Assembly: GCA_964523405.1 (NCBI GenBank)
Contig: CAZGAQ010000027.1
Coordinates: 1 to 64,000 of the forward strand
From: CAZGAQ01 sp964523405
GTDB lineage: Bacteria > Planctomycetota > Phycisphaerae > UBA1845 > Fen-1342
DNA: 64,000 bases
Direction of reading: 5' to 3'
Below are positions 15,669-24,311 of this stretch, piece after piece. How positions within the stretch are numbered: position 1 is the stretch's first letter; each line of letters starts with the position of its first letter. The notes under the pieces are model-generated. The model made no database searches. It was given only the letters and a program-made list of their open reading frames with translations, and was not told where the DNA came from. The position numbers were made by a program, and so were the translations under genes.

Positions 15669-17720
15669 TCAATGGGGCGCGACGCGGGCGGCGGTCGCGG
15701 CGAAGTGGCCGTTCCCGGCGGGGGGCGCCGCGGTGAGGTCCGGGGGTTCCAAGTAGAATTCGGGCACGATCTCCTTCAGGCGGGCGCGCGCGGTTTCGCG
15801 GTTCAGCCCGTCGGCGTCGGCGACGAGGCGGTCGATCTGCGTCAGAAGGGTTTCCCAGTCGCTGGCGATGTTGCGCCAGATGCCGACCTTGGGGTGGGCC
15901 GTGCGCGAGACGCCCTCGCCGTCGATCGCGAGTTCCTCGTAAAGCTTCTCGCCGGGGCGCACGCCGCAGAACTCGATCTTGATATCGGCATCGGGGCGGA
16001 ATCCGGAGAGCGTGATCATCTCGCGGGCGAGGTCGACGATCTTGACCGGCTCGCCCATGTCCAGCACGAAGATTTCGCCGCCCTTGCCCATCGATGCGGC
16101 CTGCAGGACGAGCTGCGAAGCCTCGGGGATGGTCATGAAGTAGCGGACCATCTCCGGATGCGTCACCGTCACGGGGCCGCCGCGGGCGATCTGCTCCTTG
16201 AAGATCGGGATGACGCTGCCGCTGCTGCCGAGCACATTGCCGAAGCGGACGGTGACGAACTGCGTCTTGCTACGGGCGCTGAGGCCCTGAATGTACATTT
16301 CGGCGACGCGCTTCGAGCAGCCCATGACGCTTGTCGGGTTGACGGCCTTGTCGGTCGAGATCATGACGAACTTCTCGACGCCGGCCTGTGAAGCGGCGTC
16401 GGCGACGATGCGCGTCCCGCGGACATTGTTCTTGACCGCTTCGCCGGGGTTCAGCTCCATCATGGGCACGTGCTTGTGGGCCGCGGCGTGGAAGACGGCG
16501 CTGGGGTGGTCGGTCTGGAAGATGCACGCCATGCGGCGCGCGTCGGCGATGTCGGCGACATACGGCACGACGTCGATTTTCGGGAACTGGGCCTTCAGTT
16601 CGCGGTCGATGATGAACAGGCTGGGCTCCGCCTGCTCGACCAGGATCAAGCGGCGCGGTTCGAAACGGGCGATCTGGCGGCACATTTCCGCACCGATCGA
16701 GCCGCCGGCGCCGGTGACCATGACGACGCGGTTGCGCAGGAACTTGCCGATTTCCTCACTGTCGAGCTGGACGGGGGCGCGGCCGAGGAGGTCATGGATG
16801 TCGACGTCGCGGATTTCCTTGACGGAGGCGCGGCCCTCGATCAGGTCGGCCAGGGCGGGGAGAGTCTTGAAGCGGAGATTGGTGCCCTGGCAGAGCTCGA
16901 CGACGTTGCGCAGGCGCTGGCGCTTGGCGGACGGAATCGCGATCAGGATTTCGTCGACCGCGTACTCCGTGCAGATGGCCTTCACATCGCGAATCGGCCC
17001 GAGCACCTCGAAGCCGTGAATCTGGGTGCGCAGCTTGGTCGGGTCGTCATCGAGGAAACCCACGACGCGGTAGCGCTGCACCGGCATCCGCATGATCTCG
17101 CGAACGGCGTTCTCGCCGGCGTTGCCGGCGCCGATGATCAGCAGCTTCGGCGTCACGCCCTCGGCGCTGGGGCGGACCTCCTCGTGATACAGACGCACGG
17201 CCAGGCGGGCACCGCACACGAGGGCGATCGTGCCGGCGAAGTCGAGGACGAAGACGGAGTCGGGGAACTTGTCGTCAAAAACGCGAATATCGAGCCCGAA
17301 CCAGTGGGCGTTCTGGAGCAGGTAATACAGCACGAAGGCTGCGAGAAAAGCGACCCAGGCCCCGCGCGTCACGCCGAACACGTCGCGCAGGCTAACGTAC
17401 TGCCAGGAGCAGCGGTGCAGCCCCATCAACACAAAGACGGTCAGCTTGATGGCTACGACGGGCAGCAACAGGGGCAGGCAGAACTCCGTGAACCAGTCGA
17501 GCCGGCCCGCGGCGGGCGGTGGAACGGTGACGAACAGGGACTTGATCCAGAGGATGGGCGCCCCCAGCAGCGCCGAACCCTGAAAGTTGTAGGCCAGTCC
17601 GAAGGCCAGCAGCCAGGCCAGGGCGAACAGCGGTACGTGCAGCGCGGCACCGAGTCCCACGCGGTGGCGGTAGAGCCACTCGCGCCAGGTGGCCCCGGAG
17701 GTTGGCTCACTATCAGGCAT
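15669..17720 (-). CDS. CapD/WbpM/PglF-type nucleotide-sugar 4,6-dehydratase (membrane-bound)
   Basis: A 683-residue polysaccharide biosynthesis protein. N-terminal membrane helices lead to a nucleotide-binding-like domain (LLIIGAGNAGENAVREI) and an extended SDR domain with VTGAGGSIGAEM. The catalytic region reads STDKAVNPTSVMGCSK, where Met replaces the usual SDR Tyr (MxxxK), as in the UDP-GlcNAc 4,6-dehydratase family. It probably makes 4-keto-6-deoxy UDP-sugars for surface glycans. No glycosyltransferase cluster adjoins it. The ATG at 17720 is followed by a hydrophilic stretch, then the first helix. Confidence 0.88.
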   Translation of the reverse strand: MPDSEPTSGATWREWLYRHRVGLGAALHVPLFALAWLLAFGLAYNFQGSALLGAPILWIKSLFVTVPPPAAGRLDWFTEFCLPLLLPVVAIKLTVFVLMGLHRCSWQYVSLRDVFGVTRGAWVAFLAAFVLYYLLQNAHWFGLDIRVFDDKFPDSVFVLDFAGTIALVCGARLAVRLYHEEVRPSAEGVTPKLLIIGAGNAGENAVREIMRMPVQRYRVVGFLDDDPTKLRTQIHGFEVLGPIRDVKAICTEYAVDEILIAIPSAKRQRLRNVVELCQGTNLRFKTLPALADLIEGRASVKEIRDVDIHDLLGRAPVQLDSEEIGKFLRNRVVMVTGAGGSIGAEMCRQIARFEPRRLILVEQAEPSLFIIDRELKAQFPKIDVVPYVADIADARRMACIFQTDHPSAVFHAAAHKHVPMMELNPGEAVKNNVRGTRIVADAASQAGVEKFVMISTDKAVNPTSVMGCSKRVAEMYIQGLSARSKTQFVTVRFGNVLGSSGSVIPIFKEQIARGGPVTVTHPEMVRYFMTIPEASQLVLQAASMGKGGEIFVLDMGEPVKIVDLAREMITLSGFRPDADIKIEFCGVRPGEKLYEELAIDGEGVSRTAHPKVGIWRNIASDWETLLTQIDRLVADADGLNRETARARLKEIVPEFYLEPPDLTAAPPAGNGHFAATAARVAPH

Positions 17721-17791
17721 GCGGACTGCTCACTCCTCTCGCACGTGATCGAATGCGTGCGATCGTCGCCGCGGATCCGGCGGGGGCCGGG

Positions 17792-18922
17792 CTACAGCCC
17801 CTGTAGCGCGATCGCCATGTTGGTCTCGACCGCCGTCGTGATGTCGGACGCCTGCGTGTCCCGCAGCAGCGTGAGGGCTGTTAGCGCCGTGCTCCGCACG
17901 CGCGGCAGGTCGCCTAGGCGCCAGGCGCAGTAGGCTTGCAGTAACTGTGCTTCCACCGATTTCGGGTTCATGTCGCCGTGGTGCGTGTAGCGGCGCATCT
18001 GCGCCACGAGCCACTCGGAACGCTTCTGCCCGCCTTCGGAGTCACCGAAGCAGGTGTCGAGGGCCTCGGGCACATTGCGAAATACCTCGGGGTTCCGCCG
18101 GAACGCGTCCGTCAGGTAGACAATCGCCAGACTCGGCCGGTCCTGTTCGAGGGCCGCATGCAGCAGGAGGATTGAAGGTAGATCGGCCGTGCTGTCCAGG
18201 TCGCGGGCCTGGCGGAGTTTGCGAACCGCCTGATCGAGCAGATCGGCGCAGTCCGTGCAGGTTGGATAGCGACGGGTGGCGGGGTCGGGTCGCTCGACCG
18301 TTCCCCGGCGGAACAGCGCGACACCCTCGGCGGCGATCCGCCGCACACGTGCGTCGGTCGATTCATTCAGCGCGCCGTAGTAGCTGGTCAGCGTGGCCGT
18401 GCTGGTGGGCGGAGTTGTCGAACGCAGTCCGAAGTAGGCCTGGAACTGCGTGGTTTGCGGGCGTGGCGTGTACGCGCTGGCGCTGATGGCCGGCAGTTCG
18501 CCCTCGTTGCGCCCCGGCAACGGCAGGCGAAAATCCATCGCGCCCGAGAGACCCGTGATTTCTGCCACCGATTCGCGCCGGGTCAGCATCAGCGACAGCG
18601 GGTTCCCGCGCGGCGGCGCCAGCGTCTCGAAAACGCCCAGTTGCGAGGACGGCACGACTCGGCCGCGTGGGCTCCGACTCGTTGCCCGGAAGTAGGACAT
18701 GCGGTCCTGCTGCAAGAGTCCGACGTCGCGCTTGGGGGCGCGCAGGAGGTCTACCTCGCCGGCGCGCGTGTAGCGGCCACCGATCAAATTGGACGCGCCG
18801 CTCGTCGAAGGGCGACTGATCAGGTCCTCAAACGAGTGAACGGTCCCGCCGACCTGACCGGCGGCCAGTGGGCAAATCACAGCCAGCACGCCAGCAGCGG
18901 CGAATCGCGCCAGACGTATCAT
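17792..18922 (-). CDS. Secreted protein of unknown function, TPR-like C-terminal half
   Basis: A 376-residue protein with signal peptide MIRLARFAAAGVLAVICPLAAGQ. Its first half is low in secondary-structure signal (Ser/Thr/Arg/Pro-rich). The second half has repeated helical hairpins (for example DLLDQAVRKLRQARDLD and LLHAALEQDRPSLAIVYLTDAFRRNPE) resembling TPR. A CTDCADLL motif might hold a disulphide. The ATG at 18922 is chosen over one at 19009 because AAGGAGCGG lies just upstream and a signal peptide follows. A TATAAT box lies about 45 nt upstream. Confidence 0.7.
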   Translation of the reverse strand: MIRLARFAAAGVLAVICPLAAGQVGGTVHSFEDLISRPSTSGASNLIGGRYTRAGEVDLLRAPKRDVGLLQQDRMSYFRATSRSPRGRVVPSSQLGVFETLAPPRGNPLSLMLTRRESVAEITGLSGAMDFRLPLPGRNEGELPAISASAYTPRPQTTQFQAYFGLRSTTPPTSTATLTSYYGALNESTDARVRRIAAEGVALFRRGTVERPDPATRRYPTCTDCADLLDQAVRKLRQARDLDSTADLPSILLLHAALEQDRPSLAIVYLTDAFRRNPEVFRNVPEALDTCFGDSEGGQKRSEWLVAQMRRYTHHGDMNPKSVEAQLLQAYCAWRLGDLPRVRSTALTALTLLRDTQASDITTAVETNMAIALQGL

Positions 18923-19306
18923 CACGCACCGCTCCTTCCGAACCGCTGCGCACACCCCGAGCGCGGCATTATACATGATCGGACGCTGTTGCAGAACTCC
19001 AAACGGCATAGTGGATAAGCGTTTAGCTTTTCCGCGGGCGCGGGCGGCCGGGGAGCCCCTTCCGCCTCATTGTGGAGTACGTCGCGTCCGCGCGAGCCGT
19101 TCGCATCGGCTGGAAAGCCGTCCGTAACCGATTCCGGTGCCGCGTTCCTCCGCGCCCCCTGCGCGGAATCCCGACCTTCGGGTAGGATGCACATGGCGCC
19201 ACGCCGCATCCACTGCGGGCCTTTCGCTTGAACGGCTCCCGATCACGTGTACGCTGGCATCGGCCCGCGGCGGCATCCGCCGCATGATCGGCCTCTGGAG
19301 AGTCCC
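18923..19306. other. Divergent intergenic region upstream of aroF
   Basis: About 384 bases with no supported gene. It holds the TATAAT box for the minus-strand gene, and a weak candidate aroF promoter (TTGAAC at 19228-19233, 16-nt spacer, TACGCT at 19250-19255). Just before the aroF start is a hairpin, GCGGCGG-CAT-CCGCCGC, at 19267-19283, which could affect expression. No tRNA or riboswitch was recognised. Confidence 0.4.
18968..18973 (-). promoter_or_regulatory. Candidate -10 box (TATAAT) of the 18922 gene
   Basis: A perfect TATAAT on the minus strand in a GC-rich region, placing transcription start about 38 nt before the ATG at 18922. No good TTGACA-like -35 sits 16-18 nt upstream, so the assignment rests on the -10 match and its position. 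Confidence 0.45.
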
Positions 19307-20320
19307 ATGCTTGTCGTCATGAGCGTTGCGGCAACGGCGGAACAAATCGACGCGGTGGCCGTGAAAATCCGCCAACTCGGCTACGCCCCCCATGTCATTC
19401 CCGGCGGTACGCGGACCGCGATTGGCATCACGGGCAATCGCGGTCCGGAGGGTCGCGACGTTCTGCTCATGATGCCAGGCGTTGAGGACGTGGTGCGCGT
19501 GACGGCGGGGTACAAGCTGGTGTCGCGGGAGACCCAGCCAGAGCCGACCGTGTTCGCGGTGGGGGCGACACGGATCGGTGACGGCTTCACCGTGATCGGT
19601 GGGCCGTGTTCTGTGGAAAACGAGGCCGTGACCATGCGCGCGGCCGAATTTCTCTTGGGTATCGGCGTAAAGCTAATGCGGGCAGGGGCTTACAAGCCGA
19701 GAACCAGTCCGTACGCGTTTCAGGGTTTGGGGCGTGAAGGCCTGCGTATCCTGGCCAAGGTCAAGCAGACCACGGGCATCGGGGTTGTCACGGAGGTGCT
19801 CGACGTCGAGAACGCGGGCCATGTCGAGGAAGTTGCGGATCTCCTGCAGGTCGGGACGCGCAACATGCAGAATTATCCGCTGTTGCGACGGCTGGCGAAG
19901 GCGAGCAAGCCCATCCTGCTCAAGCGGGGCATGGCCGCGACAGTCGAGGAGTGGCTGCTGGCAGCCGAGTACCTGCTAAGCGGGGGCAACCGTCAGGTGG
20001 CGCTGTGCGAACGCGGTGTGCGGACCTTTGCCGACCACACGCGCAACACGCTAGACCTGTCCATTATCCCGGTTGTGAAGCATCTCTCCCACCTGCCGGT
20101 GCTGATCGACCCCAGCCACGGCACGGGGCGGGCGGAATATGTGCCGGCCATGTGCCGGGCGGCGCTGGCGGCTGGAGCAGACGGGCTGCTGGTGGAAGTG
20201 CATCCTGACCCGGGGGCCGCTCTGTCGGACGGCAAGCAGTCGCTGGATTTTGCGACCTTCAGCCAAGTGTGTACTTCGCTGCGGCCGCTGGCGGCGGCTC
20301 TGGGAGTGGAGATTCTGTAG
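19307..20320 (+). CDS. aroF: 3-deoxy-7-phosphoheptulonate (DAHP) synthase, type I-beta with N-terminal regulatory-like domain
   Basis: A 337-residue enzyme. The first ~75 residues (MLVVMSVAATAEQIDAV) form a ferredoxin-like domain as in the Thermotoga/Bacillus-type enzyme. The barrel follows with VIGGPCSVENE, RAGAYKPRTSPYAFQG, LLKRGMAATVEEWLLAAEY, CERGVRTF and IDPSHGTGR. It condenses PEP and erythrose-4-phosphate in the first shikimate step. The N-terminal domain may mediate feedback control. The ATG at 19307 has TGGAGAG upstream. It is followed by two hairpins that likely end the transcript. Confidence 0.94.
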   Translation: MLVVMSVAATAEQIDAVAVKIRQLGYAPHVIPGGTRTAIGITGNRGPEGRDVLLMMPGVEDVVRVTAGYKLVSRETQPEPTVFAVGATRIGDGFTVIGGPCSVENEAVTMRAAEFLLGIGVKLMRAGAYKPRTSPYAFQGLGREGLRILAKVKQTTGIGVVTEVLDVENAGHVEEVADLLQVGTRNMQNYPLLRRLAKASKPILLKRGMAATVEEWLLAAEYLLSGGNRQVALCERGVRTFADHTRNTLDLSIIPVVKHLSHLPVLIDPSHGTGRAEYVPAMCRAALAAGADGLLVEVHPDPGAALSDGKQSLDFATFSQVCTSLRPLAAALGVEIL

Positions 20321-20367
20321 GTGACCTCGACGGCGGGGGGCGTGTCGGGGCAAAGCGCGCAATAAAG

Positions 20368-20436
20368 GGCCGGAATCCAGGGGACCTGGGGTTCCGGCCT
20401 GTGAGAGAGTAAGGAGGGGCTTGCGTACCCTTTTTT
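20368..20436 (+). terminator. Two consecutive hairpins after aroF
   Basis: The first is a perfect 8-bp stem, GGCCGGAA (20368-20375) with TTCCGGCC (20392-20399), enclosing a second stem CCAGG/CCTGG. The second, at about 20411-20436, pairs an AAGGAGGG arm with CCCTTTTTT and ends in a T run (20431-20436), the layout of a rho-independent terminator. They lie 48-116 nt downstream of the aroF stop. The first lacks a T tract and might instead stabilise the mRNA end. Confidence 0.6.
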
Positions 20437-20618
20437 CATCGTCCGGCTGGGGCGTGCGAGTTGAGCGAATTCGGGTCCGAAGAAAAGCGGCTGGGCGTTC
20501 AAATCGGGCAGTGGGTGGGCTAGTATCCTACAACCTTCGGCCGCGAGGCGCGGTCTGAACAGGGATACGGCTGGCGCGCCATGGGAGAGGCTGGGGCGTT
20601 CCGGTTGGCAGCGCGGTC

Positions 20619-21686
20619 GTGACGAGGAAGGGAACGGAAGGAGGCGGCTTGGCGCGGTCGGAGACGCAAAAGAAGCTGCACCTGGCGCGGGCGTGGGCGA
20701 CACGCAGCCCCGTGTGGTGTGCCTGGCAGGTGAACTACCGCTGCAACTTCCGGTGCGCGTTCTGTCGTTACTGGGTCGATCCGATGGGCGACCGACCCGA
20801 GCTGTCCGTCGCGGCGTTCCGCGACGGCTCGCGCAAGCTGGCCGAGTTGGGGACATTGCTCATCAGTCTGGCCGGCGGGGAGCCGCTTATCCGTCCGGAC
20901 ATTGTTGACGTCGTGGACGCGGTCGCGACGTGGCACTTTCCCTTCATCACGACCAACGGATGGTTCTCGACGGCGGAATTGGCGCGCGACCTGTTCGGAG
21001 CAGGTTTGTGGGGGGCGTCGGTGAGCATCGATTACGCGGACGCCGACCATCACGACCGACGGCGCGGTATGCCGGGTGCCTTCGAGCGAGCGCTGCGGGC
21101 GCTGGAGCACTTCAGTGCCGCACGGCAGCACAAGTGGCAGCGGGTCAACTGGATGTGCGTGCTGATGGACGACAATCTCGAGCACATCGAGCCGATGATC
21201 CGGATGGCCGCCGAGCGGGATGCGTACTTCATGGTGCAGCCCTACGGCATCCGCAAGACGGGCGCGCCGCGCTTTCTGCACGCCAACGACGGGACGGTCT
21301 CGCAGCATCTGCTGATGCTGCGCCGCAAGTACCGCAATTTCCTGAGCAACCCGTATTTCCTGTCGCGGTTCGACGAGGCGCTCAACGGGGGCGTGCCGGG
21401 GTGCCGCGCGGGGCGGGGTTTCTTCAGCATCGACTCCACGGGCGACATCGCGGTGTGCGTCGAGGAGCGCGGGCGACCCGTCGCGAATCTGTACGCGCAC
21501 TCGGCGCAGGAGATCGTGCAGCGGCTGCGCAACGACACCTTCCCACGGACCTGCCGCAAGTGCTGGTACAACTGTCGCGGTGAGATTGAGAGCCTGTACA
21601 ACCCGCGGGGCGTGCTCATGAGCCTGCCGACGCTCCTGTTTGACCGTGGCCGGCCATCGCAGCAGCAGGCGGTTGCGGGGGTGTGA
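20619..21686 (+). CDS. Radical SAM protein with SPASM-like C-terminal cluster region
   Basis: A 355-residue protein. The radical SAM motif CNFRCAFC (Cys42, Cys46, Cys49) is followed by SLAGGEPLIRPDIVD and TTNGW, as in MoaA/PqqE-like enzymes. The C-terminal part carries cysteines in GCRAG, IAVCVEE and CRKCWYNCRGE, a SPASM-type pattern suggesting one or two auxiliary Fe-S clusters. Such proteins modify peptides or small molecules; the substrate is unknown and no precursor peptide was found nearby. A GTG at 20619 is the best start. Its 3' end overlaps the convergent methyltransferase by 71 nt. Confidence 0.82.
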   Translation: MTRKGTEGGGLARSETQKKLHLARAWATRSPVWCAWQVNYRCNFRCAFCRYWVDPMGDRPELSVAAFRDGSRKLAELGTLLISLAGGEPLIRPDIVDVVDAVATWHFPFITTNGWFSTAELARDLFGAGLWGASVSIDYADADHHDRRRGMPGAFERALRALEHFSAARQHKWQRVNWMCVLMDDNLEHIEPMIRMAAERDAYFMVQPYGIRKTGAPRFLHANDGTVSQHLLMLRRKYRNFLSNPYFLSRFDEALNGGVPGCRAGRGFFSIDSTGDIAVCVEERGRPVANLYAHSAQEIVQRLRNDTFPRTCRKCWYNCRGEIESLYNPRGVLMSLPTLLFDRGRPSQQQAVAGV

Positions 21687-22479
21687 CTGCCCACGCGCGA
21701 GCGGTGTGGAGGGGGCCGCGCCAGTCTTCCGAGTAATGCCGCAGTTCGTAACCGTGCAAGAGGTCGCGCAGTTCTCCAGGGGCCAGAACGTCATGCGGGC
21801 GCGCGGGTTTGCCGTGCCGCGCCCGATGTATCGTCGTGAAGCACTCCACCACGAGACTGCCGCCGCCGGCTGCAGTTGAGTGGAGCCACGAGGCACAGGT
21901 GGCCAGGAGCGGTCGGTGCAGATAGCGGAGCATGACGACCAGGTCGAACTGTGAAGTGAACGAAGGCGGATGGTGCTCCAGGTCAGCGACCTGCCAGTCC
22001 AGTGGCGCGAGCTCACCGACATGGCGGGTGGCCAGGGCGCGGGCTCGCTCGAGTGCGTCGGGCAAGACGTCGACGCCGGTCACGTGCCAGCCCAGGGCGG
22101 CCAGGTAGACCGCGTCGCGTCCCGTGCCGCAGCCGAGGTCGAGGGCGCGCCCGGCCGGCAGGCAGGCGACGACCTCCGCGAGGAAAGCACTGGGGCGCCA
22201 GAGGCGGTAGGGGGGCAATAACTCACCCGGTGCGGCGAATTCGAAGCTGGGCAACGGCGCGCCGCGGCGGCCGAGACGCTGCAGGACGGCGATCGTCTGC
22301 GCCAGGAGATCGGCCGGGCCGGCGACCGGGATGATCTCGTCCGGTGGTGGCAGTTCATGCGTGCGGTTCGGCAGCTCCTCCAGCGGGATGTTCACTGCGC
22401 CCCGGATCGGGGCCTGGGTGGCCTGAGCGGCCGGACGCGGGTCGAGCGACGAGGCGAATTGCAGGGGGAACGGCGGCAT
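21616..22479 (-). CDS. SAM methyltransferase with an N-terminal degenerate rhodanese-like domain
   Basis: A 287-residue protein. Residues 24-72 resemble the second half of a rhodanese domain (RGAVNIPLEELPNRTHELPPPDEIIPVAG, then a helix ending AVLQRLG). The active-site Cys loop (usually CxxG) is replaced by PVAGPAD, so it cannot act as a sulphurtransferase. The C-terminal part is a TehB-like class I methyltransferase with DLGCGTG at 114-120 and VTGVDVLPDALERA. The acceptor is unknown. The ATG at 22479 is divergent from lepB by 98 nt. The C-terminal tail is Pro/Ala-rich and overlaps the radical SAM gene. Confidence 0.78.
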   Translation of the reverse strand: MPPFPLQFASSLDPRPAAQATQAPIRGAVNIPLEELPNRTHELPPPDEIIPVAGPADLLAQTIAVLQRLGRRGAPLPSFEFAAPGELLPPYRLWRPSAFLAEVVACLPAGRALDLGCGTGRDAVYLAALGWHVTGVDVLPDALERARALATRHVGELAPLDWQVADLEHHPPSFTSQFDLVVMLRYLHRPLLATCASWLHSTAAGGGSLVVECFTTIHRARHGKPARPHDVLAPGELRDLLHGYELRHYSEDWRGPLHTARAWAVTPPQPPAAAMAGHGQTGASAGS

Positions 22480-22577
22480 GGACGATAGCGTACCAGGAGG
22501 TGCCGAGTTTGACCCACCCCGGCGGGGCTTGTACCCTACGCCGCGAGTGTCTTTTGGCACCGCAGCAGGAACGACGA

Positions 22578-24200
22578 GTGAGTGCACGGCCGCAGAACCC
22601 GACCTCGCTTCCCGGTAACCCGCCGGCCAAGGAGCCTTGGCCGGAGCAGGCCGCGTCGTTCATTGGGTTCTTCATCTACCTGCTTATTCTGAAGAGTTTC
22701 TTCCTGCCGCTGTTCATCATCCCGACGGGCTCGATGGCGGAGGGGCTGTACGGCGAGCATGCGATTCACCGCTGCCCCAACTGCGGGACGGAATACCCGG
22801 TGGGCTGGCAGGTCATGCCGCAGGCGCCGGATCGGCCGCCGGTTCAGTACCAGCCGGTGGTTCAGTGTCCGAACTGCCGCTGGCGTGAGTACTACGGGCA
22901 ACGGGAGCTGCTGGGGCGCCGCGCCCAGCCGGACAGCCTGCTCAGCGCGCCGTTGCGCCCGTCGGCGGGAGACCGGATCTTCGTACACGGCTGGCCTTAC
23001 GATCCGCCGTTCGCGAAGTGGGACGAGCTAGGCCCGCAACGGTGGGACGTCGTCGTCTTCAAGGTGCCCACGGACGGGCAGACGAATTACATCAAGCGGC
23101 TGATCGGACTGCCTGGGGAGAAGATCGAGTTGATTGACGGTGACGTGTTCGTCAATGATCACGTCGCCACGAAGTCAGCCGGCGCGCAGCGGACGCTGTG
23201 GTTCAAGTACTACGCCCATGACTGCATCCCGCGGCAGGCGGCGGGGCGCGCACAGTATCACCCGCGCTGGGTGGCCCTGGGGCCGAGCGGCTGGAAGGAT
23301 CTTGACACGCGGGTCGTGCGGTTCGACGGCGGCGAGGCGCAGGCGATTCGCTTCGTGACCGATCCGCGCCCCACGACCGAACCAGGCGTCGTCCACGACG
23401 TGTACGCCTACAACGAACCGCTGCCGGAGATCGCCTACAACACCGTGACGGATGTGCGGCTGTCGGCCGAGATCACGGCCACGGATCTGCAGGACGGCGG
23501 CTTTGTGGAGTTGTCGACCACGAAAGGCGAGCACCACTTCTTTGCGCGCTGGGATGCCACGGGCCTGACCCTGCAGCACGCGTCGGCCGGGCAGCCGGCC
23601 CGCGAGGTCTGGGGGCAGGATCGCACCCACGTGCTGGCGACGGGGCGTGGTCCGCTGCAGCTGGCCCTGGCCCACGTGGATGGGGCGGTGGTGGTCGAAG
23701 TGAACGGCGAACCCGTGCTGCACACGGTGCCGGACCAGTACGAAATGACGCCGACACAGGCGGCGCACGCTGCGCGGACGCGCGTGCCACCGACGCTCGA
23801 GTTGCAGGCGGCCCATGTCCGCTTGACGTTGCGGCATCTCTTGATTGAGCGCGACGTGTACTACACGAGCGATGCCCACACGCCCGCCGGGCCGGGCTAT
23901 GCCGTGCAGGGGAATCCGATTCAACTGGGGCCGCACGACTACTTCGTGCTGGGCGACAACAGCCCCAACAGCCTGGACGCGCGCTTCGCGTTCTCCGGGC
24001 CGCGCACCGATCCGGTCGGGCCGCACCTGGCGACGGGCACCGAACGGATGGCGGGACGCGCGCCATTTCGCGCCGGAACGGTGCCGGCCGATCAACTCAT
24101 CGGGCGGGCGTTTTTCGTGTACTGGCCCGGCTTCCTGCCGCTGACGCCGAAGGGGCCGAACCTGCTGCCGGATCTGGGACGCGCCCGCTGGATTCGCTAG
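22578..24200 (+). CDS. lepB: Signal peptidase I (S26) with zinc-ribbon and large beta-rich insertion
   Basis: A 540-residue protein, about twice a normal LepB. One N-terminal membrane helix is followed by the catalytic Ser in IIPTGSMAEG (Ser52), and the general-base Lys is in YIKRLIGLPGE (Lys173). The box E motif GDNSPNSLDARF is near the end. Two insertions are unusual: a CPNC...CPNC zinc ribbon (Cys66, 69, 97, 100) and about 180 residues of beta-strand-like sequence between VFVNDHV and IERDVYYT. It removes signal peptides of exported proteins. The GTG at 22578 has AGGA seven bases upstream. A paralogue follows. Confidence 0.88.
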   Translation: MSARPQNPTSLPGNPPAKEPWPEQAASFIGFFIYLLILKSFFLPLFIIPTGSMAEGLYGEHAIHRCPNCGTEYPVGWQVMPQAPDRPPVQYQPVVQCPNCRWREYYGQRELLGRRAQPDSLLSAPLRPSAGDRIFVHGWPYDPPFAKWDELGPQRWDVVVFKVPTDGQTNYIKRLIGLPGEKIELIDGDVFVNDHVATKSAGAQRTLWFKYYAHDCIPRQAAGRAQYHPRWVALGPSGWKDLDTRVVRFDGGEAQAIRFVTDPRPTTEPGVVHDVYAYNEPLPEIAYNTVTDVRLSAEITATDLQDGGFVELSTTKGEHHFFARWDATGLTLQHASAGQPAREVWGQDRTHVLATGRGPLQLALAHVDGAVVVEVNGEPVLHTVPDQYEMTPTQAAHAARTRVPPTLELQAAHVRLTLRHLLIERDVYYTSDAHTPAGPGYAVQGNPIQLGPHDYFVLGDNSPNSLDARFAFSGPRTDPVGPHLATGTERMAGRAPFRAGTVPADQLIGRAFFVYWPGFLPLTPKGPNLLPDLGRARWIR

Positions 24201-24311
24201 GGGCGTCGGTCGCGCGAAGCGGCGCCGGTACTCGGCCGCGCGGCGGGGAATCCCACCTGGTCCGCCGCGGAGGTATTGCCGTGTGGCGAGGCACGCCGCA
24301 GAATTGCTGCG

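Noticed and set aside
20520..22022. A 500-codon minus-strand frame opposite the radical SAM gene
   Set aside because: The Arg/Pro/Ser-rich translation has no motifs, while the plus strand has CxxxCxxC and SPASM-like cysteines.
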